Source: Rhodococcus triatomae BKS 15-14
Lineage (GTDB): Bacteria; Actinomycetota; Actinomycetes; Mycobacteriales; Mycobacteriaceae
Assembly: GCA_000341795.1 (NCBI GenBank)
Contig: AODO01000023.1
Coordinates: 1-64,000 of the forward strand
Reading direction: 5' to 3'
DNA length: 64,000 nucleotides
The notes under the pieces were generated by a model, which saw only the letters and a program-made list of their open reading frames with translations, did no database searches and had not been told where the DNA came from. Shown in pieces: positions 8,175 through 17,822 of the stretch; positions within the stretch are counted from its first letter, which is position 1, and every line of letters starts with the position of its first letter. The position numbers and the translations under genes are program-made.

Positions 8175-8636
8175 TCAGGGGCGTCCGGGGAAGGCGACGG
8201 TCGCCGGCGCGACACCGAGCACGTCACGCCAGTTCGCGGCACGTACGGCGGACTCCGTGAGGGCGTCGACCGCCGTCGCCCGGGTCGCCTCCGACTGCGC
8301 CCGTTCGATCACCGAGAGCCACGCCGTCGCGGTGTCCTCCTCGACCTCGACGGCCAGCTGGATGGCAGCGGTCGGGTCCGTCACGGGGAACGGGACGACG
8401 TAACCCGGTTCGGTCGGTGGAGCGGGGACCGCTGCAGCCGCGAGCGCGTCGACGGTCGCGTCTCGGCGGGCTCGGTGCGCGGCGGTGTCCGCCGCGATCT
8501 GTCCCGCCCGGGTGGGATTGGAGTACGCGGCGACGATGCCGTACGCGAAGATCGCGGCGTGCTCGGCCTTCAGTGCGTCCACGAGAGCCTGCTGCTCCGG
8601 CCCGAGGGTCGTCGGCGTGGTGTTGGGCGAGGTCAT
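8175..8636 (-). CDS. DUF4439 ferritin-like protein
   Basis: A 153-residue, Ala-rich, helical protein. It has a ferritin-like start (EQQALVDALKAEHAAIFAYGIVAAY), a second helix pair with HRARRD, and a late EVEEDTATAWLSVIE helix, matching the actinobacterial DUF4439 family. A four-helix bundle with Glu/His residues could bind metal, but I cannot confirm a di-iron site. The ATG overlaps the stop of the lipoprotein gene upstream by 4 bases. The pair sits divergent from rimP, as Rv2843/Rv2844 do in M. tuberculosis. Function unknown. Confidence 0.8.
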   Translation of the reverse strand: MTSPNTTPTTLGPEQQALVDALKAEHAAIFAYGIVAAYSNPTRAGQIAADTAAHRARRDATVDALAAAAVPAPPTEPGYVVPFPVTDPTAAIQLAVEVEEDTATAWLSVIERAQSEATRATAVDALTESAVRAANWRDVLGVAPATVAFPGRP

Positions 8637-9220
8637 CGCAGCAGCACCGCCTGCTGTGCGCCGACGGCAGCACTGATCGACCCGGTGAGGCCCGCGCGGT
8701 AACCGTCCAGGCTTCGCGCCAGCGCCGCGGCGCCGCGCTGGGATTCGGCCAGCATGGACCGGAGTGCGTCGATCGTCGGGGGCGTGATCGGCGCCGCCGA
8801 CGTCGCGGCGGCGGACGTCGTCGCGGACGGCAAGGTCGGGTCCTCGCCTGCAGCACGGGCGATTTCGGTGGCGAGTGCATCTGCATGCGCCGTTCGTTCC
8901 GCGGCGATCACCGCGAGCGCGCCGGCGCGGTCCGGGGTCACGGCGGCCGCGGCCGCGGCAGCGTCGGCGTCGCGGCGCGCGGCGTCGAGTGCGGTGAGCA
9001 GTGGATCGGGCTCGGCGGCGCGGTCGTCGTCCGCGCTCGAACATCCCGCGGCGCCGGCCGCGGCGGCGGTCGCTCCGATCGCGACGGCCCCGAACCGCAA
9101 TGCCGCGCGGCGGGACAACATCCGATGCCGTGCTGCGCCGGTGTGCGACGGGACCCGGGGCGGGGGCGGGGTGGCGCCGTCCGGCGGCGCGGGAGTGGGG
9201 GCAATTGGCACGTCGCACAT
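8633..9220 (-). CDS. Putative Tat-type lipoprotein, Ala-rich
   Basis: Up to 195 residues. Residues 34-62 form a lipoprotein signal with twin arginines (LSRRAALRFG), a hydrophobic core and a lipobox ending GAAGC, suggesting Tat export and lipid attachment. The mature part is Ala-rich and helical, with ERTAHADAL and a late YRAGLTGSI helix resembling the ferritin-like partner. The frame allows an ATG at 9220 or at 9121; the 9121 start places the Tat signal at the very N-terminus and may be the true one, but neither has a convincing ribosome binding site. It is coupled to the DUF4439 gene by a 4-base overlap. Function unknown. Confidence 0.7.
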   Translation of the reverse strand: MCDVPIAPTPAPPDGATPPPPRVPSHTGAARHRMLSRRAALRFGAVAIGATAAAAGAAGCSSADDDRAAEPDPLLTALDAARRDADAAAAAAAVTPDRAGALAVIAAERTAHADALATEIARAAGEDPTLPSATTSAAATSAAPITPPTIDALRSMLAESQRGAAALARSLDGYRAGLTGSISAAVGAQQAVLLR

Positions 9221-9417
9221 CTTGTCAGGTGTGCCGAGGGGTTCCGGCCCGCGGTCGTCGCGTGTGATCGGCGCGGCGCGGGTCGTCGCGTGGTCACCGA
9301 GCAGTCCCGGGCGGGTTATCCTGAATTCTCACGCCCGGCGACCAGACGTGTCGCCGCGGCTCGTGTTCATGTTCCGACCGCGTGCTGACGACCACAACTG
9401 AACGAGGAGCTCCACTG

Positions 9418-9999
9418 ATGCCGGTTCCGTCGAGGGAGAGGGTGATCGAGCTTCTCGCCGAGCTCATGCCCGACCAGGGCTACGACCTGGAGGACGTGAC
9501 GGTCAGCAAGGCCGGCAGCCGGAGTGTGGTCCGCGTGATGGTGGACAGCGACACCGGCCTCGACCTCGACGACGTCGCCGAACTCAGCAGGCAGATCTCC
9601 GACCGGCTCGACGCGGCGACGGAATTCGGGGAGGCCCCGTACACCCTCGAGGTCACCTCACCCGGTGTGGATCGCCCGCTCACCGAGCCGCGGCACTGGC
9701 GTCGCGCACGAGGGCGCCGGGTCCAGATCACGCTCGCCGACGAGAAGGTCGTGGGCCGCGTCGGGCAGCTGCGGGACTCGACGATCGACCTCGTGGTGCC
9801 GGCCAAGGGCGGGCCCGTGGTGCGCGAGGTGGCGATCGGCGACGTGCTGAAGGCCGTCGTGCAGGTGGAGTTCTCACCGCCGAACGCGCAGGAGATGGAA
9901 CTGGCCGGTGGACTTGCCGCGGGGCGTGCCGCCGCGGGCGAGATCACAGAAGGCGCCGAGACAGACGACGACATCGAAGGTGGAGGGTTGGACAAGTGA
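9418..9999 (+). CDS. rimP: Ribosome maturation factor RimP
   Basis: A 193-residue RimP, needed for maturation of the 30S subunit. The N-terminal domain carries [12 protein letters not shown] and the middle carries the hallmark [14 protein letters not shown] (about residues 78-91), followed by the C-terminal SH3-like domain and an acidic tail longer than in E. coli. The ATG at 9418 is chosen because GAGGAGC precedes it. The stop overlaps the nusA GTG start by 4 bases, the conserved rimP-nusA coupling. Confidence 0.95.
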   Translation: MPVPSRERVIELLAELMPDQGYDLEDVTVSKAGSRSVVRVMVDSDTGLDLDDVAELSRQISDRLDAATEFGEAPYTLEVTSPGVDRPLTEPRHWRRARGRRVQITLADEKVVGRVGQLRDSTIDLVVPAKGGPVVREVAIGDVLKAVVQVEFSPPNAQEMELAGGLAAGRAAAGEITEGAETDDDIEGGGLDK

Positions 10000-11027
10000 A
10001 TATCGACATGTCGGTGTTGCGCGCGATCGAGGACGACAAGGGAGTGTCGGTCGACACGATCATCGAGACGATCAAGAGCGCACTGCTCACCGCCTACCGG
10101 CACACCGAAGGTCACCAGCAGCACGCTCGGATCGACGTCGACACCAAGACGGGACTCGTGCGGGTGATGGCGCACGAGGTCGACGCCGAGGGTGGCACCG
10201 TCGGCGAGGAATGGGACGACACCCCCGAGGGGTTCGGGCGGATCGCCGCGACGACCGCGCGTCAGGTCATCCTCCAACGTCTGCGCGACGCAGAGAACGA
10301 GAAGAGCTTCGGAGACTTCGCGACCCACGAGGGCGAGATCGTCGGCGGCGTCATCCAGCGTGACACCCGCGCCAACGCCCGGGGCGTCGTCGTCGTGCGG
10401 ATCGGCAGCGAGGCCAACGGTGCCGAGGGCATCCTGCCCGCCGCCGAACAGGTCCCCGGCGAGGTCTACGAGCACGGCGAGCGAATCAAGTGCTACGTCG
10501 TCGGTGTCACCCGTGGCCAGCGGGGACCGCAGATCACCCTGTCGCGGACGCATCCGAACCTCGTCCGGCGACTGTTCGCGCTGGAGGTGCCGGAGATCGC
10601 GGACGGCTCGGTGGAGATCGTCGCCGTCGCCCGCGAGGCGGGCCACCGGTCGAAGATCGCGGTCGCGTCGCGCGTGCCGGGCCTGAACGCCAAGGGCGCG
10701 TGCATCGGACCGATGGGACAGCGCGTCCGCAACGTCATGAGCGAACTGGCGGGCGAGAAGATCGACATCATCGACTTCGACGACAACCCGGCGAAGTTCG
10801 TCGGCAACGCACTCTCGCCGTCGAAGGTGGTGTCCGTCACAGTCGTCGACCCCGACGCCAGGGCGGCCCGCGTGGTGGTGCCGGACTTCCAGTTGTCCCT
10901 CGCGATCGGCAAGGAAGGGCAAAACGCCCGTCTGGCTGCGAGGCTGACTGGATGGCGGATCGACATCCGCAGCGATGCCGCGGCGGACGGTGGATCGGCC
11001 TCCGACGCGCCGTCGGCGAGGTCCTAG
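9996..11027 (+). CDS. nusA: Transcription termination/antitermination factor NusA
   Basis: A 343-residue NusA, the short actinobacterial form without the C-terminal acidic repeats of E. coli. Order: RNA-polymerase-binding N-terminal domain (about 1-120), S1 domain (about 125-200), then two KH domains, with [14 protein letters not shown] and [17 protein letters not shown] as the GxxG loops. It modulates pausing, termination and rRNA antitermination. The GTG start overlaps the rimP stop (GTGA). Confidence 0.96.
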   Translation: MNIDMSVLRAIEDDKGVSVDTIIETIKSALLTAYRHTEGHQQHARIDVDTKTGLVRVMAHEVDAEGGTVGEEWDDTPEGFGRIAATTARQVILQRLRDAENEKSFGDFATHEGEIVGGVIQRDTRANARGVVVVRIGSEANGAEGILPAAEQVPGEVYEHGERIKCYVVGVTRGQRGPQITLSRTHPNLVRRLFALEVPEIADGSVEIVAVAREAGHRSKIAVASRVPGLNAKGACIGPMGQRVRNVMSELAGEKIDIIDFDDNPAKFVGNALSPSKVVSVTVVDPDARAARVVVPDFQLSLAIGKEGQNARLAARLTGWRIDIRSDAAADGGSASDAPSARS

Positions 11028-11072
11028 TGGACGCCGTGCGCATGTGGGTGGACAACAGCGGTAGAGTGGTCA

Positions 11073-11417
11073 ATGGCTCGGCATGAGCACTCGGCAGAAG
11101 TGCGCCTGCGTCCCGGACATCCGGTGCGTACGTGTATCGGATGTCGTCAGCTTGCGCCGGCCGCCGATCTGCTGAGGATCGTGGCACAACCGGTCGAGCC
11201 GAATGGCTGGGCGGTGGTTCCCGATCCGCGGCGCAGGCTTCCCGGTCGAGGTGCGTGGTTGCACCGCGATCGGAAATGTCTGAGTCAGGCGGAGAAGCGT
11301 CGAGCGTTCGGAAGAGCGCTTCGAGTGTCCGGAAGCCTGGACACGGCGGCCCTCGTTCTCTCGATCGATTCGGATCCTGCGAGCGAACCGCATCCACAAC
11401 AGAGCAGTACCTCGTAG
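11073..11417 (+). CDS. ylxR: YlxR family (DUF448) RNA-binding protein
   Basis: A 114-residue basic protein with the YlxR signature: PVRTCIGCR near residue 18, the hydrophobic LLRIVAQ strand, and GRGAWLHRDRKCLSQAEKRRAFGRAL. The family is a small nucleoid- or RNA-associated protein always found between nusA and infB; in Bacillus it has been reported to affect global expression. The ATG at 11073 is used, although a TAGAGT box 5 bases upstream and a second in-frame ATG leave the exact start uncertain. The C-terminal 25 residues are variable. Confidence 0.88.
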   Translation: MARHEHSAEVRLRPGHPVRTCIGCRQLAPAADLLRIVAQPVEPNGWAVVPDPRRRLPGRGAWLHRDRKCLSQAEKRRAFGRALRVSGSLDTAALVLSIDSDPASEPHPQQSSTS

Positions 11418-11572
11418 TCCGGTACCTGCCGGAACACAGGGCAATCTCTCGAGCAGAGTCAGGCAAACACACTCATGAGCACACCGTGAAGCACCAACGA
11501 TGATCGTCCATCGGAGTTAACCCGAGGTCGTGCGGGCAACAGCCACGCTCGACCTCTCAGTAGAGGAGAGCA

Positions 11573-14416
11573 GTGGCAGGCAAGGCCCGCGTGCACGAGT
11601 TGGCCAAGGAACTCGGTGTCACAAGCAAGGAACTTCTCGCTCGGCTCAAGGAGCAGGGCGAATTCGTGAAGTCGGCGTCCTCCACCGTGGAGGCGCCGGT
11701 AGCGCGACGGCTGCGGGAATCGTTCCCGTCGGCCAAGGGCGAGGCGGCACAGTCCGCACCGCGTACGGAGGCCGCGAAGCCAGCCACCACCGCGAAGCCC
11801 GGCGGACCGCGTCCCGGCCCGAAGCCGAGCGCACCCGCGCCGGCCGCCCCGGCGGCGGCAGCACCCGCACCGGCAGCGCCGGCACCCACACCGGCCTCGG
11901 CAGCACCCAAGCCGGCCACTCCGGCGCCGAAGCCCGCGGCTCCCGCCCCGGCTGCACCCGCAGCGGCGGCGTCCGCACCCGCGCCGGCGCCCCGACCGGC
12001 CGCCCCGCGTCCGGCAGCACCCGGCCCGAAGCCCGGCCCGAAGACGCCGCGCGTCGGTAACAACCCGTACTCCTCGGCTCCCGCCGAGCGTCCGGCACCC
12101 CGTCCCGCTCCGGGCGCCCCGCGTCCGGGTGGACCTCGGCCCGGCCCCGGCCAGGCAGGCCCGCGTCCCGGTCAGGGCGCGCCGCGTCCCTCTGCGGGTC
12201 CCGGCGGTCCGCGTCCGGCTCCGGGCCAGGGTGGACCTCGTCCGAGCCCCGGCTCGATGCCCCCCCGTCCGAACCCGGGCGCCATGCCCGCGCGTTCGTC
12301 CCGTCCGGCACCCGGCGCCGGCCGCCCCGGCGGCGGTCGTCCCGGCGGTCCCGGTGGACGTCCCGGCGGCGGTGGCGGTGGCTACCGTGGCGGCGGCGCT
12401 CCCGGTGCCGGCGCAGGTGCTCCCGGTGGCGGCGCTCCCGCAGGTGGTTTCCGCGGTCGTCCCGGCGGCGGCGGTGGCCGTCCCGGTCAGCGTGGTGCAG
12501 CGGCCGGCGCGTTCGGTCGTCCCGGCGGCGCGCCCCGGCGTGGCCGCAAGTCGAAGCGTCAGAAGCGGCAAGAGTACGACTCCATGCAGGCACCCGCCGT
12601 CGGCGGCGTGCGGCTGCCGCGCGGCAACGGCGAGACCATCCGTCTCGCTCGCGGTGCGTCCCTGTCGGACTTCGCGGAGAAGATCGACGTCAACCCGTCG
12701 GCCCTGGTCCAGGCGCTGTTCAACCTGGGTGAGATGGTCACGGCGACGCAGTCCGTCAACGACGAGACCCTCGAGCTGCTCGGCGGCGAGATGAACTACG
12801 TCGTCCAGGTCGTCAGCCCGGAGGACGAGGATCGCGAGCTGCTCGAGTCGTTCGACCTCACCTACGGCGAGGACGAGGGCGGCGAGGAGGACCTCGAACA
12901 GCGTCCGCCGGTGGTCACCGTCATGGGTCACGTCGACCACGGCAAGACCCGCCTGCTCGACACCATCCGCAAGGCCAACGTCCGCGAGGGCGAGGCCGGC
13001 GGCATCACCCAGCACATCGGCGCCTACCAGGTGCTGACCGAGCTGGACGGCGTCGAGCGTCTGGTGACGTTCATCGACACCCCGGGTCACGAGGCGTTCA
13101 CCGCCATGCGTGCTCGTGGTGCGAAGGCCACCGACATCGCGATCCTGGTCGTCGCGGCCGACGACGGCGTCATGCCGCAGACGGTCGAGGCGATCAACCA
13201 CGCCCAGGCGGCCGACGTGCCGATCGTGGTCGCGGTCAACAAGATCGACAAGGAAGGCGCCGACCCGGCGAAGATCCGCGGGCAGCTCACCGAGTACGGC
13301 CTCGTCGCCGAGGAGTACGGCGGCGAGACCATGTTCGTCGACATCTCCGCGAAGCAGGGCACCAACATCGAGCAGCTGCTCGAAGCCGTGCTCCTCACCG
13401 CGGACGCGTCGCTCGATCTGCGCGCCAACCCGGACATGGACGCCCAGGGTGTCGCCATCGAGGCGCACCTCGACCGTGGTCGTGGCCCGGTGGCGACCGT
13501 GCTCATCCAGCGCGGCACCCTGCGCGTCGGCGACTCGATCGTCGCCGGCGACGCGTACGGCCGCGTCCGGCGCATGGTCGACGAGCACGGCGAGGACGTC
13601 CTCGAGGCGCTCCCGTCGCGTCCCGTCCAGGTCGTCGGCTTCACGTCGGTGCCCGGCGCAGGTGACAACCTGCTCGTCGTCGACGAGGACCGGATCGCCC
13701 GGCAGATCGCGGACCGGCGGAACGCACGCAAGCGCAACGCGCTCGCTGCCCGCAGCCGCAAGCGGATCAGCCTCGAGGATCTGGATGCCGCGCTCAAGGA
13801 GCACAACGAGCTCAACCTCATCCTCAAGGGCGACAACTCCGGCACGGTGGAGGCCCTGGAAGAGGCGCTGCTGGGGATCGAGATCGACGACGAGGTGCAG
13901 CTGCGGGTCATCGACCGCGGTGTCGGTGGTATCACCGAGACCAACGTCAACCTGGCGTCGGCGTCGAACGCGATCATCATCGGCTTCAACGTCCGCGCGG
14001 AGGGCAAGGCGACGGAGCTCGCCAACCGCGAGGGTGTCGACATCCGGTACTACTCGGTGATCTACCAGGCCATCGACGAGATCGAGAAGGCCCTCAAGGG
14101 CATGCTCAAGCCGATCTACGAAGAGGTCGAGCTCGGCAAGGCGGAGATCCGTGCCATGTTCCGGTCCTCGAAGGTCGGCAACATCGCGGGTTGCCTGGTC
14201 ACCTCCGGCATCATGCGGCGCAACGCGAAGGCACGCCTGCTGCGTGACAACGTGGTTGTCGCGGAGACGATCACCATCTCCTCGCTGAAGCGGGAGAAGG
14301 ACGACGCCACCGAGGTGCGCGAAGGGTACGAGTGCGGTTTGACCGTCACCTACAACGACATCAAGGTCGGTGACGTGATCGAGGCGTACGAGCTGCGCGA
14401 GAAGCCGCGCGACTAG
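11573..14416 (+). CDS. infB: Translation initiation factor IF2
   Basis: A 947-residue IF2, the GTPase that places initiator fMet-tRNA on the 30S subunit. The N-terminal IF2N domain (residues 1-55, [12 protein letters not shown]) is followed by about 270 residues of Pro/Ala/Gly-rich low-complexity sequence with many RPGG and GAPRP units. A second IF2N-like domain follows (about 345-400), then the G domain with GHVDHGKT (about residue 452), DTPGHE, and NKID (about 556), then domains II-IV. The GTG start has AGAGGAGAG upstream. The linker is longer than in many bacteria but typical of mycolic-acid actinobacteria. Confidence 0.96.
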   Translation: MAGKARVHELAKELGVTSKELLARLKEQGEFVKSASSTVEAPVARRLRESFPSAKGEAAQSAPRTEAAKPATTAKPGGPRPGPKPSAPAPAAPAAAAPAPAAPAPTPASAAPKPATPAPKPAAPAPAAPAAAASAPAPAPRPAAPRPAAPGPKPGPKTPRVGNNPYSSAPAERPAPRPAPGAPRPGGPRPGPGQAGPRPGQGAPRPSAGPGGPRPAPGQGGPRPSPGSMPPRPNPGAMPARSSRPAPGAGRPGGGRPGGPGGRPGGGGGGYRGGGAPGAGAGAPGGGAPAGGFRGRPGGGGGRPGQRGAAAGAFGRPGGAPRRGRKSKRQKRQEYDSMQAPAVGGVRLPRGNGETIRLARGASLSDFAEKIDVNPSALVQALFNLGEMVTATQSVNDETLELLGGEMNYVVQVVSPEDEDRELLESFDLTYGEDEGGEEDLEQRPPVVTVMGHVDHGKTRLLDTIRKANVREGEAGGITQHIGAYQVLTELDGVERLVTFIDTPGHEAFTAMRARGAKATDIAILVVAADDGVMPQTVEAINHAQAADVPIVVAVNKIDKEGADPAKIRGQLTEYGLVAEEYGGETMFVDISAKQGTNIEQLLEAVLLTADASLDLRANPDMDAQGVAIEAHLDRGRGPVATVLIQRGTLRVGDSIVAGDAYGRVRRMVDEHGEDVLEALPSRPVQVVGFTSVPGAGDNLLVVDEDRIARQIADRRNARKRNALAARSRKRISLEDLDAALKEHNELNLILKGDNSGTVEALEEALLGIEIDDEVQLRVIDRGVGGITETNVNLASASNAIIIGFNVRAEGKATELANREGVDIRYYSVIYQAIDEIEKALKGMLKPIYEEVELGKAEIRAMFRSSKVGNIAGCLVTSGIMRRNAKARLLRDNVVVAETITISSLKREKDDATEVREGYECGLTVTYNDIKVGDVIEAYELREKPRD

Positions 14417-14425
14417 GTTCCGGCA

Positions 14426-14460
14426 CCCCGCGGGCCGCGATTCGTTCGCGGCCCGCGGGG
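14426..14460 (+). terminator. Perfect 15-bp hairpin after infB
   Basis: Arms at 14426-14440 and 14446-14460 are perfect complements around the loop TTCGT, starting 10 bases after the infB stop. It is probably a terminator or partial attenuator before the DUF503-rbfA segment. Confidence 0.8.
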
Positions 14461-14498
14461 TCGGGCCGTCGGGTCCGTTCGGACGATCTGGAGGTTCG

Positions 14499-14789
14499 TT
14501 GTATCTCGGTGCCCTCGAGTTGGACATCCTGTTGGGTGACGTCCGGTCGCTGAAGGAGAAGCGGTCCGTCGTCAAACCCGTCATCGCGGCGTTGGCCCGG
14601 TACGGGGTGTCGGTCGCCGAGACGGGTGATCACGACGTCTACCGACGGGCGCACATCGGTGTGGCCGTCGCCGGGGCGGACGCCGGGCACGTGGGCGACA
14701 TCCTGGACACCTGCGAACGGACCGTGGCGGCCCGGCCGGAGTTCCAGCTGCTCTCGGCACGCCGGCGGATCTTCGGTCCCGAGGACTGA
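14499..14789 (+). CDS. DUF503 (YlxP-like) protein
   Basis: A 96-residue DUF503 protein, the small conserved factor that sits between infB and rbfA in many Gram-positive bacteria. Signatures are LELDILLGDVRSLKEKRSVVKP at the N-terminus and VAETGDHD in the middle. YlxP has been linked to ribosome assembly or RNA metabolism, but its activity is not settled. The start is a TTG with GGAGG 5 bases upstream; no better ATG or GTG fits the family N-terminus (xYLGALELDI). Confidence 0.9.
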   Translation: MYLGALELDILLGDVRSLKEKRSVVKPVIAALARYGVSVAETGDHDVYRRAHIGVAVAGADAGHVGDILDTCERTVAARPEFQLLSARRRIFGPED

Positions 14790-14930
14790 CACCGCCAGAG
14801 GGCGGCCCTGCCGTTCGCGGCGACATCGCGGTGTAGTTCGATTCAGGGTGTAGTCCAATTGATTGACGGCGGCGGTGCCGTCGAGAGTTTTGCGACGGCG
14901 ATGCCGTCGTGTTGAGAAGGGACTTCGGTC

Positions 14931-15395
14931 ATGGCAGATCCGGCTCGGGCACGAAAGCTCGCCAAGCGCATCTCGACGATCGTCGCGTCGGCGATCGATC
15001 ACGAGATCAAGGATCCTCGGCTCGACTACGTCACCATCACGGACGCGAAGGTGACGGCGGATCTCCACGACGCGACGGTGTACTACACCGTTCGCGGCGT
15101 CGATCTGGCCACCGAACCCGACTTCGAGAGCGCGGCGGCCGGGCTGGCGAAGGCCACCGGCGTGTTGCGGTCGAAGGTGGGCGCGGGCACCGGGGTCCGA
15201 TTCACGCCGACGTTGACGTTCGTGGCGGACACGGTTCCGGATGCGGCGCGTCACATGGAGGCACTGCTCGCCCGCGCCCGCGCCGCGGACGACGAGGTCG
15301 CGAAGACACGTGAGGGTGCGTCCCATGCCGGCGAGGAGGACCCGTACCGGGAAGCGCGTGCAGCGGACGACGACGCCGACGCCGACCGCGACTAG
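14931..15395 (+). CDS. rbfA: Ribosome-binding factor A
   Basis: A 154-residue RbfA, a KH-fold protein that binds the 16S 5' helix and assists 30S maturation. Family signatures include [17 protein letters not shown] near the start, [13 protein letters not shown], and the late [12 protein letters not shown]. The C-terminal 30 residues are acidic and variable. The TAG stop is also the first half of a TAGGGT box that could drive the next gene. Confidence 0.94.
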   Translation: MADPARARKLAKRISTIVASAIDHEIKDPRLDYVTITDAKVTADLHDATVYYTVRGVDLATEPDFESAAAGLAKATGVLRSKVGAGTGVRFTPTLTFVADTVPDAARHMEALLARARAADDEVAKTREGASHAGEEDPYREARAADDDADADRD

Positions 15396-15398
15396 GGT
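15393..15398 (+). promoter_or_regulatory. -10 box overlapping the rbfA stop codon
   Basis: TAGGGT begins with the rbfA stop codon and ends 6 bases before the ATG of the DHH gene, the spacing of a leaderless promoter. No clear ribosome binding site precedes that ATG. Confidence 0.45.
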
Positions 15399-15404
15399 TC
15401 GGCG

Positions 15405-16403
15405 ATGACCGTGACGTCGCAGACCACGCGCCCGCAGGAGCCCGCCGACATCGACCTCGCCGGCGCGGTTGCCCTGCTGTCCGATGCGCGTTCGGTGACC
15501 GTGCTCTGCCACGTCCAACCCGACGCGGACACGATCGGCAGTGGGCTCGCCCTGGCGATCGCGCTCGATCGGCGGGGGACGCCCGTGCAGGTGTCGTTCG
15601 CGCAGCCGGAGGTGTTGCCGGAGTCGATGAGCACGCTGCCCGGAATCGACCTGCTCGTTCCGGCGGCGGAGGTGGCGGACGCGGCCGACCTGGTGGTGAC
15701 GGTCGACTGCGGTAGCCGCGGTCGGCTCGGATCGCTCGGTGGGCGACTCGACACGGCCGGCAGTACCCTCGTCATCGACCATCACCGGTCGAACACCCGG
15801 TACGGCAGGCACAACCTGATCGACGACTCGGCGGAGGCGACGGCCGCCGTGCTGAGCCGGCTGTTCGACGTCTGGGGTGTCGAGATCGACCGGGACCTCG
15901 CCCACTGCCTGTTCGCCGGACTGGCCACGGACACCGGCTCGTTCCGGTGGGTGCAGCCCGGCACACATGCGCTCGCCGAGCGGCTCATCGACACCGGGAT
16001 CGACTCGGCGGGCATCACCCGCCGACTTCTCGACACGCACCCGTTCGGGTGGTTGCCGATGCTCTCGTCCGTCCTCGCGTCGGCACAGCTGATGCCGGAG
16101 GCGGCCGGTGGCCTGGGGCTGGTGTACGCGCTGGTCCGGTACCGGGACACCGAGGGGATGGGGGCCGAGGAGATCGAATCCGTCATCGACATCGTGCGGA
16201 CCACGGCGGAGGCCGAGATCGCAGCGGTGTTCAAGGAGAACGTCCCCGGCGTCTGGTCGGTGTCGTTGCGGTCGAAGTCGGAGGTGGACGTCTCGGCGGT
16301 CGCGGCCCGGCTCGGTGGCGGCGGGCATCGGTTCGCGTCCGGTTACACGGCCGAGGGCGACGCGGACGACGTGGTGGCCGGACTGCTGGGCACCGTTGGC
16401 TGA
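15405..16403 (+). CDS. DHH/DHHA1 phosphoesterase (NrnA-like)
   Basis: A 332-residue DHH-family enzyme of the NrnA type, which removes nucleotides from short RNAs (nanoRNase) and often dephosphorylates pAp or cleaves cyclic dinucleotide products. Motifs are PDADTIGS (about residue 39), VTVDCG, the DHH triad in VIDHHRSN (about 126) and the DHHA1 GGGGHRFASG near the C-terminus. All metal-binding motifs appear intact. The M. tuberculosis homologue at the same position (Rv2837c, CnpB) hydrolyses c-di-AMP/pApA and oligoribonucleotides. It overlaps the next gene by 8 bases. Confidence 0.92.
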   Translation: MTVTSQTTRPQEPADIDLAGAVALLSDARSVTVLCHVQPDADTIGSGLALAIALDRRGTPVQVSFAQPEVLPESMSTLPGIDLLVPAAEVADAADLVVTVDCGSRGRLGSLGGRLDTAGSTLVIDHHRSNTRYGRHNLIDDSAEATAAVLSRLFDVWGVEIDRDLAHCLFAGLATDTGSFRWVQPGTHALAERLIDTGIDSAGITRRLLDTHPFGWLPMLSSVLASAQLMPEAAGGLGLVYALVRYRDTEGMGAEEIESVIDIVRTTAEAEIAAVFKENVPGVWSVSLRSKSEVDVSAVAARLGGGGHRFASGYTAEGDADDVVAGLLGTVG

Positions 16404-17817
16404 CGCCACCGGAGCACTCGGCGTGGGCGACCGGCCATCCGCGCGCCGAATCCTGGGGCTCGCCCTGCCCGCGCTCGGTGTGCTCGCCGCCGAGCCGCTG
16501 TACCTGCTGTTCGACATCGCTGTCGTCGGTCACCTGACGGCGCTCGCGCTCGCCGGTCTCGCGGTCGGTGGGCTGATTCTCGCCCAGGTCAGCACCCAGT
16601 TGACGTTCCTGTCCTACGGGACCACCGCGCGGGCGGCCCGGCTGCACGGCGCGGGCGACGAGCGCGGCGCGGTGGCGGAGGGCGTGCAGGCGACGTGGCT
16701 CGCCGCGGGGATCGGGGTGGCGATCGTCGCTGTCGTCCAGGTCGTCGCCCGGCCGGTGACCACCGTGATCGCGGGCGGCGACGACATCGCGGAGGCAGCG
16801 CTGTCGTGGCTGCGTGTCGCCGTGTTCGGAGCGCCGCTGATCCTGATCGCGATGGCGGGCAACGGCTGGATGCGAGGGGTGCAGAACACGCTTCGGCCGC
16901 TGCGCCTCGTGCTCGCGGGTCTGGCGTTGTCGGCGATCCTGTGTCCGATGCTCGTGCACGGCCTGGCGGGAGCGCCGCGCCTGGAACTGGTCGGATCCGC
17001 CGTCGCGAACCTGGCCGGGCAGCTGGTGACCGCCGTGTGCTTCGTGGTGGCGCTGGCGCGCTCCGGCGCGCCGCTCCGCCCGCAACCATCGGTGATGCGC
17101 GCCCAACTCGTCCTCGGTCGAGACCTGATCCTGCGGAGCCTGGCGTTCCAGGCGTGCTTCCTGTCGGCGGCCGCGGTTGCGTCCCGGTTCGGGGCCGCGG
17201 CGGTGGCCGCGCATCAGGTGGTGTTGCAGCTGTGGAACCTGGTGGCGCTGACCCTCGACTCCCTGGCCATCGCCGCCCAGACGTTGGTCGGCGCGGCACT
17301 CGGTGCCGGCCGGGTGTCCGGCGCACGGGGACTGTCGCGGAGGCTGACCGCGTGGTCGACGGTGTTCGCGTCGCTGCTCGCGGTCGTGTTCGCTCTCGGT
17401 TATTCGGTGATTCCGGGGCTGTTCACCTCGGATGTGGCCGTTCAGGACCAGATCGCTGTGGCGTGGTGGTTCTTCGTGGCGATCATGCCGGTCGCCGGAG
17501 TGGTGTTCGCGCTCGACGGCGTGCTGCTCGGGGCGGGTGACGCCGCGTTCCTGCGCAATGCCACGCTGGGGTGCGCGGCCGTCGGCTTCCTGCCGCTGAT
17601 CTGGCTGTCACTGGTCTTCGACTGGGGGCTCGCCGGAATCTGGACGGGGCTGACGGTGTTCATGGTGCTGAGGATGCTTGCCGTCGTGTGGCGGACGAGT
17701 TCGGGCCGTTGGGCAGTCGGCGGCGCCGACATCCAGTTGAGAACCGGCAGCGACCGCCGGTCCGTGGCAGGCGCCGAGGCGGGGTCGAGGTCGGACGACG
17801 ATCAGGTGGGAAGGTAG
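16396..17817 (+). CDS. dinF: MATE-family efflux transporter (DinF-like)
   Basis: About 473 residues with 12 hydrophobic segments. The start of the fold (ARRILGLALPALGVLAAEPLYLLFDIAVVG) closely resembles actinobacterial DinF proteins. MATE transporters export cationic drugs or metabolites by H+ or Na+ antiport. The TTG at 16396 overlaps the DHH gene stop by 8 bases; a GTG at 16423 is the alternative start. The C-terminal 30 residues are hydrophilic and probably unstructured. The order DHH-MATE-PptH matches M. tuberculosis. Confidence 0.88.
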   Translation: MADATGALGVGDRPSARRILGLALPALGVLAAEPLYLLFDIAVVGHLTALALAGLAVGGLILAQVSTQLTFLSYGTTARAARLHGAGDERGAVAEGVQATWLAAGIGVAIVAVVQVVARPVTTVIAGGDDIAEAALSWLRVAVFGAPLILIAMAGNGWMRGVQNTLRPLRLVLAGLALSAILCPMLVHGLAGAPRLELVGSAVANLAGQLVTAVCFVVALARSGAPLRPQPSVMRAQLVLGRDLILRSLAFQACFLSAAAVASRFGAAAVAAHQVVLQLWNLVALTLDSLAIAAQTLVGAALGAGRVSGARGLSRRLTAWSTVFASLLAVVFALGYSVIPGLFTSDVAVQDQIAVAWWFFVAIMPVAGVVFALDGVLLGAGDAAFLRNATLGCAAVGFLPLIWLSLVFDWGLAGIWTGLTVFMVLRMLAVVWRTSSGRWAVGGADIQLRTGSDRRSVAGAEAGSRSDDDQVGR

Positions 17818-17822
17818 TGGGC

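Noticed and set aside
12060-12560. Repeated GC-rich units inside infB that look like a minisatellite
   Set aside because: They are the codons of the Pro/Gly/Arg-rich IF2 linker, irregular in length and in frame; no separate element is needed.
11459-14584. A 1041-codon open frame on the minus strand opposite infB
   Set aside because: Its translation is low-complexity Thr/Gly/Arg-rich sequence with no domain, and infB on the plus strand is certain. Long antisense frames are expected at this GC content.
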